Below, piece by piece: positions 26,305-33,700 of a stretch of DNA of 49,365 nt (position 1 is the first letter of the stretch; every line of letters starts with the position of its first letter). The stretch is taken from the NCBI GenBank assembly GCA_964590225.1, contig CAZPWS010000021.1:1-49365 (forward strand), read 5' to 3'. The translations under genes and the position numbers were made by a program. Under the pieces are notes generated by a model, which had not been told where the DNA came from, made no database searches, and saw only the letters and a program-made list of their open reading frames with translations. This DNA is from JAEUSG01 sp964590225. GTDB taxonomy: Bacteria > Fibrobacterota > OXYB2-FULL-49-7 > JAEUSG01.

Positions 26305-27761
26305 GAATTCTTTATCTCGACCTTGATACGCTAAGACCAGACCATTTGGGCTGTTACGGCTACGGGCGAAATACTTCGCCGAATATCGATTCTATTGCAA
26401 AAGATGGTATGATATTTACCAACTACCATTGTTCCGATGCACCATGCCTTCCTTCCAGAACTGCACTTATGAGCGGACAATTTGGTATCAAGACAGGGGT
26501 GGTGGGGCATGGTGGCACAGCTGCTGATATGAGACTTGAAGGCAGAGACAGGCACTTTCAGCAGCGGTTAAATCGCGAGAGTTTACCAGGATTTTTAAGA
26601 CAAAATGGCTTCAAGACAACTTCAATAAGTCCCTTTGCTGAACGACATTCCGCATGGTGGTTTAACGCAGGTTTCAATGAAATGTACAATACCGGCAAGC
26701 GAGGAATGGAGTCTGCTGAAGAAATAACCCCCGTAGTGATGGATTGGATAAATAAAAACGGAACTACAGATAACTGGTTTTTGCAAATCAACTATTGGGA
26801 TGCCCATACACCATATCGAACCCCCATAGATTATGATAATCCATTTAAAAATGATTCTCTTGATACATGGATAGACGAAAAAACACTTACAGAACATCGG
26901 GCAATGGTTGGTCCTCATGGGGCACGGGAAATTATGATGTACGACAATAAAGTAAATAAAGCTTACCCAAAACATCTTGGTGAAATTAAAGACATGAAGG
27001 ATTTAAAGCAGTTTTTCGATGGGTATGATTCTGGTATTCGGTACATGGATAGCCATCTTGGCCTCCTTTTTAATAGGCTTAAGGAGTTGGGTGTGTTTGA
27101 CGATACGATTATAATCATAAGCTCCGACCACGGAGAAAATATGGGGGAATTTGGAATCTATGGCGAGCATGCCACTGCCGATTACGCAACTACGCGCATC
27201 CCTATGATTGTCCGTATTCCAAACATGAAAAGAAAAGGAATAAACAGAGGGCTGCACTATAATCTCGACTTACCACCAACATTAGCAGAATATCTCGGTC
27301 TGGCTCCTATTAAAGGATGGGACGGGCAAAGCTATGCGGACACCTTTTCGATTTCCGATGATTTAGGCCGCGCCTCACTCGTAGTTGGTCAGTGCGCGCA
27401 CGGTTGTCAGCGCGGTGTTCGTTTTGGCAAGTGGATGTATATCCGAACTTACCACGATCACTACCACCTTTTCCCCAAAGAGATGCTTTTTGATATCGAA
27501 AAAGATCCTTACGAACAACACAATGTAGCAGAGGAAAATATCGATGTTTGTCGGGAGGCGTCGCACATTCTACTTAACTGGCATGATGAAATGATGATGA
27601 AAAGCAGCAGTGATGCTGATCCACTATGGACAGTTATGAAAGAGGGGGGAGGCTACCACTCAAGAGGTTTTTTGAAAAGTTACTGCAATTATCTTGAAGA
27701 AACTGATAGGGGTAAGCATATCCCTGAGCTAAAAAAACGCCATCCACAGGAGTTTATTTAG
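26301..27761 (+). CDS. Sulfatase (second, Cys-type formylglycine site)
   Basis: This 486-residue type I sulfatase begins with the metal ligands LYLDLDTLRPDHLGCYGY. Its CLPSR signature has C49 as the formylglycine precursor. Later motifs are WDAHTPY and IIISSDHGENMGEFGIYGEH. The C-terminal stretch has RFGKWMYIRTYHDHYH and LFDIEKDPYEQHNVAE, as in aryl- or glycan-sulfatases. It has no signal peptide. It is translationally coupled to the IclR gene (overlap ATGA, GGAGG upstream), so its substrate or product probably is the IclR effector. It is only distantly similar to the sulfatase at 15752. Confidence 0.93.
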   Translation: MRILYLDLDTLRPDHLGCYGYGRNTSPNIDSIAKDGMIFTNYHCSDAPCLPSRTALMSGQFGIKTGVVGHGGTAADMRLEGRDRHFQQRLNRESLPGFLRQNGFKTTSISPFAERHSAWWFNAGFNEMYNTGKRGMESAEEITPVVMDWINKNGTTDNWFLQINYWDAHTPYRTPIDYDNPFKNDSLDTWIDEKTLTEHRAMVGPHGAREIMMYDNKVNKAYPKHLGEIKDMKDLKQFFDGYDSGIRYMDSHLGLLFNRLKELGVFDDTIIIISSDHGENMGEFGIYGEHATADYATTRIPMIVRIPNMKRKGINRGLHYNLDLPPTLAEYLGLAPIKGWDGQSYADTFSISDDLGRASLVVGQCAHGCQRGVRFGKWMYIRTYHDHYHLFPKEMLFDIEKDPYEQHNVAEENIDVCREASHILLNWHDEMMMKSSSDADPLWTVMKEGGGYHSRGFLKSYCNYLEETDRGKHIPELKKRHPQEFI

Positions 27762-27766
27762 AGGTG

Positions 27767-29509
27767 TCAATATCGAATCGTTAGCATACTTGAAAGACCA
27801 AGTTCTCCATGCGAGTTCATGGGCGTTACCTCAAGGTTGTTTTCGCCATCGACAATTTGCCATAGGAAGGTTGCGGAATTGCTTTCAATCTCTGTGTTAT
27901 CCGTTTTAACAATAAAATGGCTGAAAAATGGTTGTGATTGTCCAAATTCAACAAGAATTTCCTTATCACCGCTCCTTTTCGCCTTGATCGAAGCCTGATT
28001 AAGAGTGTACCAGAAATCCCTGACCCGTCCAGTGTGGCAGGTTATTTTTCCGGTACCGCATGGATATTGGGGATTAGCGAGGTCGGTATATAAAGGTGTT
28101 GAGGCGTCTGTCCAATTATGCCACCAGTTTAGGTGAGAAAAACCGCAAAAACCACGCCCAAAGCCATTGTAAACTGGATTTGGTTGCGCATGAAAGTTAT
28201 TTCTTTCTGTTAATTTCATCTGCCCACATGTTGTGTAGCCATGTTTTGTCCGCCAATTGTAGGTAGGCGTATAAACACCATAATGATATTTACCATCAAC
28301 GCAGTCGATTGCTTGTGATTGGCGTTTAATGTAATAGTTATGGTTTTCGAGAATCGAAGTTGGGGTTCCAGTTGACACTGCTTTATAATATGTGTCAAGT
28401 GATGGGTCTAGATAAATCCATTTTTTATACTCATTCGACCAGTACTCAACTACTTCATGGTTATTGTTATTATCTATACCTTCAACTGCCCAGTGCCGTG
28501 CATAAAACCCAAGGCCGGTTAAGGCAGAAACCATTACTATTGAGTATGACATACAGTGGCCTTTTATGGTTCCATCGGCGGTCATAATAAGGTCAAGATT
28601 CCACGGGTAGGGAGAAATAGATAATGGCCCTTGTGGTCGTCTTGACACCCAGTCGAGGAGCGCTACAACTTTTCCGAATTCTGTACTGCTGTCATTGCCG
28701 CATGTGTCAAGCCTAAAATTTGATATTAATGAACTGATCTTTTCGTTCTCACGGGATTCCCATTCAAATGGATATTGACCCGTTACAATTTTTTCGTTTT
28801 GATAGGATGATATTGTGAGTGGTTTTGTGAACTTCCTGTTTCGCGAATAGCTGGCAAAAATGGCCAGCTGCTTAATACTTGGCAACAATGAATCATTTGA
28901 TGGGCTCATTACAATGCGAAACTTTACATATTTACCGCCGCTGGTTGTTGGGGAAATCGCAAAGTGAGTGCCATTCGATTTTGTCCAGCCACTCCAGCCT
29001 GATTCCGAAAAAAATCTATCGCCAATCGACCAGTAAATATCAATTTTTGAGTCCGAAGGAGTAGTCGCATCTAACTTAACGAGGACAGTAGAAATCGAGT
29101 CATTGTTGGTTATAAAATTATTAGTGTTATCAATGAGATCTATGGGATCTGTGATAATAACGGCGCTGTCCTCTTTTGTTCTGTTGCGTAAATCAATAGT
29201 GACTGATTCGTTATTCGAATTCATAATAACAGGCGCAGCATAAGCTGCGTTGAATAGTGAATTTGCACTATAAATAGCTGCGCCGTCAACAAAAAAGATA
29301 CTATCAATATCAGACACAGGAATAACTGTTGTGGTGCCTATTGAGGCTACAATATAAAGAGAATCACCGTTTTCAGAAAAGTTGCAACTATCGATATTTG
29401 AAGTATGAAACAGTGAGTATGTATTGTTTTTGTTAGCAGAAACCATAATCTCACTATTGCAGAATATGGGAGTAAAAAATAGAACAATGAGAATAATATT
29501 TATTATCAT
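27767..29509 (-). CDS. Secreted transglutaminase-like (papain-fold) protein
   Basis: The protein has 580 residues. A signal peptide (about 1-19) precedes a beta-rich N-terminal region (about 20-225) that includes a sandwich with WSIGDRFFSESGWSGWTKSNG. A transglutaminase-core domain (about 275-380) has the triad C319 in GHCMSYS, H351 in NNHEVVEYW and D368 in YLDPSLD. A final domain (about 440-580) is rich in Trp/His and ends in an Ig-like strand pattern. Transglutaminase-core proteins of bacteria are often cysteine proteases or amidases; which applies is unknown. It ends five bases from the convergent sulfatase. It may be coexpressed with the sorting-tail protein 13 bases upstream. Confidence 0.82.
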   Translation of the reverse strand: MIINIILIVLFFTPIFCNSEIMVSANKNNTYSLFHTSNIDSCNFSENGDSLYIVASIGTTTVIPVSDIDSIFFVDGAAIYSANSLFNAAYAAPVIMNSNNESVTIDLRNRTKEDSAVIITDPIDLIDNTNNFITNNDSISTVLVKLDATTPSDSKIDIYWSIGDRFFSESGWSGWTKSNGTHFAISPTTSGGKYVKFRIVMSPSNDSLLPSIKQLAIFASYSRNRKFTKPLTISSYQNEKIVTGQYPFEWESRENEKISSLISNFRLDTCGNDSSTEFGKVVALLDWVSRRPQGPLSISPYPWNLDLIMTADGTIKGHCMSYSIVMVSALTGLGFYARHWAVEGIDNNNNHEVVEYWSNEYKKWIYLDPSLDTYYKAVSTGTPTSILENHNYYIKRQSQAIDCVDGKYHYGVYTPTYNWRTKHGYTTCGQMKLTERNNFHAQPNPVYNGFGRGFCGFSHLNWWHNWTDASTPLYTDLANPQYPCGTGKITCHTGRVRDFWYTLNQASIKAKRSGDKEILVEFGQSQPFFSHFIVKTDNTEIESNSATFLWQIVDGENNLEVTPMNSHGELGLSSMLTIRY

Positions 29510-29522
29510 GGTTTAATCCCCT

Positions 29523-30047
29523 TTATTTCAACAAGGTTGCTTTTTTGACGACCGAAAAAGAAGGTGTTTGTACAACAATGTTATATACACCCGCCGGCAT
29601 AGCTTTTCCAGTTGAGTTTTCACCGTTCCAGAATAGTGTGTGGTCACCTGCGCACAATAATGCGCTATTGACAGTTTTTACCTTTTTCCCCACCATATCA
29701 TATACGGCAACCGATACTTTTGCAGGGGTTATAAGTGCAAACCTTATCGCTGTTTGTGGATTAAAGGGGTTGGGATTAATCGAAAGCTCAGAGGGGACAG
29801 AAGCATTGACAAATGTTTCTGTTGCAACGGGATTGTTTTTAAATCGTAGCGACCTGATTGTGGTCTTTGCAATTGATCTATCAACTCCGTTCATATGCAT
29901 ATCGGCACCATTAAAAGTTATTGAACTCAGAGAGTCAAGAATCAGCCTTTCTGTCGAACCGCTCTTCATATTGATTACGAGGGTATCCTGTGCAAAAATG
30001 GATACGCATAAAGAAAAAACTACTATCAACAATTTTCCGTTTGACAT
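29523..30047 (-). CDS. Secreted protein with FlgD-like/T9SS-type C-terminal domain
   Basis: Starting at the ATG at 30047 (GAGGAGG nine bases upstream) gives 174 residues. They begin with a signal peptide (LLIVVFSLCVSIFAQD). After a short middle part, residues about 95-174 match the FlgD Ig-like/type IX sorting-tail pattern: SINPNPFNPQTAIRF, VYDMVGKKVKTV, GDHTLFWNGENSTG, MPAGVYNIVVQ and a final KKATLLK. Such tails anchor or export proteins in FCB-group bacteria. The open frame extends upstream to 30194, but that part overlaps another gene and lacks a signal peptide. Confidence 0.83.
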   Translation of the reverse strand: MSNGKLLIVVFSLCVSIFAQDTLVINMKSGSTERLILDSLSSITFNGADMHMNGVDRSIAKTTIRSLRFKNNPVATETFVNASVPSELSINPNPFNPQTAIRFALITPAKVSVAVYDMVGKKVKTVNSALLCAGDHTLFWNGENSTGKAMPAGVYNIVVQTPSFSVVKKATLLK

Positions 30048-30060
30048 AATAGGGCCTCCT

Positions 30061-30768
30061 CTATGCCTGTTTTTCTGATTCTCCTTTACCACCGCGAATA
30101 AGTGACGGGAGAGCCTTAAGAGTACCAATAATTGCAATAACGATAAACGAAACCATAACAATAATAAATAACTGCCTGTTGCCGGATATAGCATTAAAGA
30201 AAAAGACCCATGCGGTTATAGCAACGGTACAACCAGGTATAACTATTGCCATCGTTTTTCGTACACTAAATCTCATAAAATAGGCCATAATTGAACCTAT
30301 TACAGGACCTGTCATCGGCAGTGGTATTGACACGAACAGAAAAACTCCTATTGCGCCATACCTGTGAATTAAATGTTCAAATCGAATAGCTACCTTTTCG
30401 ATCCGGTTTCGGAATCTGATAAGCCAAGGATACTCAAGATAGTGGTTTACCGATAAAACAAAGAGGGAATACGAAAGAAAAGTATTAAAAAGCTCAAGCA
30501 GCATATTGTAACCAAACGCATAAAGTGAAGGCCAGTTATCCCAAAGACAAAGGCCTACGGCAGGGCCACGCCCACCAAAGGCGTTCAAAACAAAAACTTT
30601 TGCTATTGTGTGGGATCTTTCGCTGAAAAAAAATAAGGACGCTAACAATATGGTTAATATGAACGACAATACTATAAGGGCAGAAATAAATACCTCGCCC
30701 TCTGGGGTGTGTCTGACCAGCTTAAAAAAATCCTTGCTTCTTTTAACAGGATGTTTTGGTAGGTGCAT
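30061..30768 (-). CDS. Small multidrug-export-family membrane protein (PF06695-like)
   Basis: This 235-residue polytopic membrane protein has about five helices. The conserved segment YGAIGVFLFVSIPLPMTGPV (about 145-164), followed by ASIMAYFMRF-like and IVIPGCTVAITAW helices, matches the putative small multi-drug export family, in which PLPxTG is typical. Its transport substrate is unproven, and the family name is historical. It begins with a basic cytoplasmic tail and has no clear ribosome-binding site. Confidence 0.75.
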   Translation of the reverse strand: MHLPKHPVKRSKDFFKLVRHTPEGEVFISALIVLSFILTILLASLFFFSERSHTIAKVFVLNAFGGRGPAVGLCLWDNWPSLYAFGYNMLLELFNTFLSYSLFVLSVNHYLEYPWLIRFRNRIEKVAIRFEHLIHRYGAIGVFLFVSIPLPMTGPVIGSIMAYFMRFSVRKTMAIVIPGCTVAITAWVFFFNAISGNRQLFIIVMVSFIVIAIIGTLKALPSLIRGGKGESEKQA

Positions 30769-30844
30769 CGTAAGTTAAAATGTAATTTATTTTAGCTGTT
30801 TATCCTACTGTTTTTGAAAGATATGTCTTGTCAAAAAGAGATAT

Positions 30845-31159
30845 TTAACAATCGGATGGCTCAAGCAGGTCCCATGGGTAGGGAAGACCGCTTTTTGTTG
30901 TAACGCGTTTTTCCTTTAGTGCTGTCTTAATCAAAGATTTACCTTGCTTTACAATTTCATCACGGTTAACCGAGATTGGTTCAAAGAATACTTCCTGCTG
31001 ATTCCCGATGCGGTAGCAGGCCTTGTCGCCTATAATTCTGTCGCCAACCATAATTACAAAGGTTGTTAGCTTAGAATCAACATTCACATGATCTATCCAA
31101 AGAATTGCTTTACCGAAATAGTGTCCATGTCTTGCTCTTGTTGAGTAAATGTCTTCCAT
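30845..31159 (-). CDS. Hypothetical protein, 104 aa
   Basis: This is a soluble, charged alpha/beta protein I do not recognise. It has no signal peptide and ends in a PWDLLEPSDC tail. It faces away from lexA across 127 bases. On the minus strand TTGAAG and TATCTT are 18 bases apart with TATCTT eight bases before the ATG, so it may be another leaderless gene. A role in DNA damage is only suggested by the shared intergenic region with lexA. Confidence 0.65.
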   Translation of the reverse strand: MEDIYSTRARHGHYFGKAILWIDHVNVDSKLTTFVIMVGDRIIGDKACYRIGNQQEVFFEPISVNRDEIVKQGKSLIKTALKEKRVTTKSGLPYPWDLLEPSDC

Positions 31160-31251
31160 ATACAGGTAAGATATTATTATAGTCGCTGTATCTTCAATAA
31201 TTTTGCGGTTCTCTCTCGCTCGGATAATTATCGCTCATTTGCAAAATCTTA

Positions 31252-31280
31252 TTGCTTTGTGAACAGATGTTCAGTATATT
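31252..31280 (+). promoter_or_regulatory. lexA promoter
   Basis: TTGCTT (31252-31257) and TATATT (31275-31280) are spaced by 17 bases, and the LexA box fills the spacer. The ATG is six bases past the -10, so transcription would start at or near the first codon. No Shine-Dalgarno is present. Confidence 0.6.
31260..31273. promoter_or_regulatory. LexA operator TGAACAGATGTTCA (Cheo-type SOS box)
   Basis: An inverted repeat of TGAACA with a two-base centre contains GAAC-N4-GTTC, the LexA box known from Gram-positive bacteria and several other phyla. It sits between the -35 and -10 of lexA, giving autoregulation. Confidence 0.82.
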
Positions 31281-31286
31281 AATAGT

Positions 31287-31931
31287 ATGCATACGCGTAG
31301 CCTTACACCGAAACAGAGTGAAATTCTCGAATATATTATTGGATATTTGAGTGCTACTGGTATGCCGCCAACATTTCGTGAAATAGGGGAGAACTTAAAT
31401 ATTAAATCTACAAATGGTGTTCGCTGTCTCCTTATTGCTCTTGAAAAAAAGGGGGTGATCAGGCTTATACCAAATGTATCACGAGGCATACAAGTAGTAA
31501 GCGTTGCAGCATCAGGGAAAGGTGCTTCCAAATCTATAATTCCCTTTTTGGGTAGAATTGCTGCTGGTAATCCGGTGGTTTCTGAGGAGCAAACTAACGA
31601 GTATGTCGAATTCCCATCTTTTTTTGGTCGTACGGTTGGTTCTCTATTCGCACTTAAGGTTCAAGGGCAAAGTATGATCGACCTTGGAATTAATGATGGG
31701 GATACAATCATTGTAGAAAGGGAGAGCCGAGCAGAAAACGGAGATATTATAGCTGCACTATTGAACGGAGAGGTAACTGTAAAAACTTTCGAAAAGGTAC
31801 ATAAGGCAACACCCCATGATGTTGTAGCTCGCCTCTTACCGGCAAATAATAAATTTAAACCAATTAATATAACCAAAGAAGACGAATTTCGAATTATTGG
31901 TAAAATTCGCGGTCTTCTTCGAAAATATTGA
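31287..31931 (+). CDS. lexA: LexA repressor, SOS response
   Basis: The 214-residue protein has a winged HTH (about 1-70, LTPKQSEILEYIIGYL to MPPTFREIGENLNI). The S24-type self-cleavage domain has the A93-G94 cleavage site in GRIAAGNP, nucleophile S129 in VQGQSMIDLG and general-base K166 in EVTVKTF. It represses SOS genes until RecA filaments stimulate cleavage. A LexA box overlaps its own promoter. It is followed 32 bases later by a small membrane-protein gene. Confidence 0.97.
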   Translation: MHTRSLTPKQSEILEYIIGYLSATGMPPTFREIGENLNIKSTNGVRCLLIALEKKGVIRLIPNVSRGIQVVSVAASGKGASKSIIPFLGRIAAGNPVVSEEQTNEYVEFPSFFGRTVGSLFALKVQGQSMIDLGINDGDTIIVERESRAENGDIIAALLNGEVTVKTFEKVHKATPHDVVARLLPANNKFKPINITKEDEFRIIGKIRGLLRKY

Positions 31932-31963
31932 TATATCATTGGTTATGCTACTATTTTTAAGCC

Positions 31964-32182
31964 GTGCATTTTGATACTGTGTATATTATCGCCATAGTTG
32001 CTTTTACAATATGGCTACTGCTGTTGCTTATCGTAGTGAGCAGAGTACATTCGCTTGGGCAAAGAATAACGCGACTTGCAGCAATTCTGTCCGAGTTTGA
32101 AAACCTTGATAAGAACACAAAGCTACAGGAACAGAAACTTAGAGAAACAATAAAGCAGGCTTCAAGCGCGGCCGATGCTTAA
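31964..32182 (+). CDS. Small membrane protein, 72 aa
   Basis: A GTG-started frame gives one membrane helix (about 7-26, YIIAIVAFTIWLLLLLIVVS) and a cytoplasmic coiled-coil-like tail (LAAILSEFENLDKNTKLQEQKLRETIKQ). It has no recognised family. The ribosome-binding site is poor. It lies just after lexA, before another single-helix protein. The membrane-plus-helix design is typical of small membrane anchors. Confidence 0.55.
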   Translation: MHFDTVYIIAIVAFTIWLLLLLIVVSRVHSLGQRITRLAAILSEFENLDKNTKLQEQKLRETIKQASSAADA

Positions 32183-32209
32183 ATGTTAACAATTGGGGGG
32201 GAGAATAAT

Positions 32210-32221
32210 TAAGGAGGTGAT
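32210..32221 (+). promoter_or_regulatory. Perfect anti-Shine-Dalgarno complement TAAGGAGGTGAT
   Basis: Twelve bases match exactly the complement of the usual 16S rRNA 3' end, but no convincing ORF follows at normal spacing. The next gene starts 66 bases further and has its own AAGGA. A GTG inside the motif would open a 19-codon frame to 32276. Confidence 0.4.
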
Positions 32222-32287
32222 TGGTTCGCAAATCTTACCCAATGTAGAAGAAAACAATAACGCGCGCATTTTTTAAGGACTAAAATT

Positions 32288-32923
32288 ATGGAAAACAACA
32301 CAATACTACTTGTACTAATCATTGTTTTACAGGTGATTTCATTACTTGTACTACTCAACAAAAAAAGTGTCAAGTCAAACGATTCCACTCCATCGAAAGT
32401 GAGTGATAATTCGAAGAATACCACAGAAAAACTGATAAGGGATTCCGAAAAACAGAATGAACAGATCCGTCGCAACTATGATGAATCGGCAAATCGTAAC
32501 CGTGATAACAGAGGGAAGGAGCGGGACCGCAATTTCCAGCCAAAGGATGGCAGAGATTTTAACAATCGGGACAAAAACAAGGGGAGAGATCGTAACCGCG
32601 ATCAGCGCGGAAACAACTTCCAGCGCAATAACGATAATTTCCGCAAGGATAACAAAGATTCGCGGCAACAGGAAGGTCATGTGGCCGTACCGAGTATAGG
32701 AACAACTCGTGATGCTGCTCCAAATTTTGAAGCATCACCTTCGCAGCAGCCGGTTAACAATGTTTACGAATCGGAAGCAGTGGGGGAGAACAAAACCTCT
32801 TCCGTAGAATTTCAACATGGCAGACGGGCAATTGTTAAGCGGAGAAATCTGCCTGCGGAGTCTGTTACAGACAACCCCACAGAAGAAAATGTGTCTGTAG
32901 CGACTGCGGAAAAGAGCGAATAA
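32288..32923 (+). CDS. Membrane-anchored Asn/Arg/Asp-rich low-complexity protein
   Basis: This is a 211-residue protein. A single N-terminal membrane helix (about 5-24) is followed by an Asn/Arg/Asp/Lys-rich disordered region (about 60-130, with repeats like RDNRGKERDRNF and RDRNRDQRGNN) and then an acidic tail. I recognise no domain. RG/RN-rich disordered tails often bind RNA, so an RNA or ribosome tether is possible; this is inference. AAGGA precedes the ATG. A perfect intrinsic terminator follows the stop. Confidence 0.7.
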   Translation: MENNTILLVLIIVLQVISLLVLLNKKSVKSNDSTPSKVSDNSKNTTEKLIRDSEKQNEQIRRNYDESANRNRDNRGKERDRNFQPKDGRDFNNRDKNKGRDRNRDQRGNNFQRNNDNFRKDNKDSRQQEGHVAVPSIGTTRDAAPNFEASPSQQPVNNVYESEAVGENKTSSVEFQHGRRAIVKRRNLPAESVTDNPTEENVSVATAEKSE

Positions 32924-32941
32924 TAAAGTTGAGTTCGATTG

Positions 32942-32973
32942 GCCTGTCACTTAGTTGTGACAGGCTTTTTTTT
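32942..32973. terminator. Intrinsic terminator
   Basis: A perfect 9-base-pair stem (GCCTGTCAC / GTGACAGGC, loop TTAGTT) is followed by eight T residues. It serves the plus-strand genes ending at 32923. The complementary strand lacks a T-run at its end, so it is less effective for the convergent metalloprotease gene. Confidence 0.92.
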
Positions 32974-32977
32974 CCAT

Positions 32978-33559
32978 TCACGCAAATAAGTCGATATGTT
33001 CACCAACGCGAGCTTTTTTTGATCTCGCTTCTGATAACTTTGAACTTGCCTCAGCGGCAACCCTTAAATCCTGACCGCTCGGATTTGCAGGCGCGAGTGC
33101 AGCTGCTTTAACCCGTTCCATCTTGGCAATTGTTTCTTCGGGAGTTTTGCCTTCGCTTGTATCTATTGAAACCTCTCCGCCAACTGCATAGCTTAGTCCA
33201 TCTGACCCTTTTTTATACGAAAACTTGGCGCCGCCCCGAACAACACCACCACCAGCGGCCAAATGTGCTGCTTCGTGGGCTCTAACTTCTGTATCAGTGC
33301 GTTTTAATTTTTCAACTTCCCGCTTTTCTTCATCTGAAAGGTTTTCACCTGTTTTGTTCGTATTTTGAGCACTTTTTTCTCTTCCAGCATCTGAAATCTC
33401 AACAGTATCCTTATAATTTTTAGTATGGCTAATAGCTGCAATACCGCAAGAGCAACTACCTACCGGAGAACCACATCTTGAACAAAAGGAACCGATTGTT
33501 GAACTTTTGGCAAGCCACGAAACGGCGGTAGCCAAGCTTTGAATACCACTAATTTGCAT
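32978..33559 (-). CDS. SprA-related putative metalloprotease (CJM1_0395-like)
   Basis: The 193-residue protein has zinc-protease motif HEAAH (H95, E96, H99) within TEVRAHEAAHLAAGGG. The conserved stretch GGAKFSYKKGSDGLSYAVGGEVSID follows (about 109-134), and then PEETIAKMERVKAAALAPANPS. This is the SprA-related/putative metalloprotease catalytic domain family. The N-terminal region has a Cys cluster, FCSRCGSPVGSCSCG (C26, C29, C36, C38), that could bind an extra zinc. There is no signal peptide. AGAGG precedes the ATG. Its substrate is unknown. Confidence 0.85.
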   Translation of the reverse strand: MQISGIQSLATAVSWLAKSSTIGSFCSRCGSPVGSCSCGIAAISHTKNYKDTVEISDAGREKSAQNTNKTGENLSDEEKREVEKLKRTDTEVRAHEAAHLAAGGGVVRGGAKFSYKKGSDGLSYAVGGEVSIDTSEGKTPEETIAKMERVKAAALAPANPSGQDLRVAAEASSKLSEARSKKARVGEHIDLFA

Positions 33560-33626
33560 AAAATACCTCTAATCGCAATTATCGGCAACTAACAGGAAAG
33601 GCTTTAACAAAACAGACATTATTACG

Positions 33627-33642
33627 CATAATATATATTATG
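33627..33642. repeat. Palindrome CATAATATATATTATG upstream of MATE gene
   Basis: This perfect 16-base dyad lies between the divergent metalloprotease and MATE genes. It could be an operator or an AT-rich promoter element. Confidence 0.3.
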
Positions 33643-33686
33643 TTAACTTGAGTATATGATTATAACTCTTTAATGATCAATTAATT

Positions 33687-33700
33687 ATATTGCGCAATAT
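33687..33700. promoter_or_regulatory. Palindrome ATATTGCGCAATAT covering the MATE start
   Basis: This perfect 14-base dyad overlaps the ATG of the transporter gene and a TATATT (33686-33691) seven bases before it. A protein bound here would block both transcription and start-codon access. No binding factor is known. Confidence 0.35.

Noticed and set aside
30048..30194. N-terminal extension of the T9SS-tailed gene to 30194
   Set aside because: It overlaps the membrane-protein gene, is leucine-rich, and precedes an ATG that has its own GAGGAGG and signal peptide.
32217..32276. A 19-codon GTG frame downstream of the anti-SD match
   Set aside because: The start codon lies inside the Shine-Dalgarno itself, so normal spacing is impossible. 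Kept only as a possible leader in the findings.
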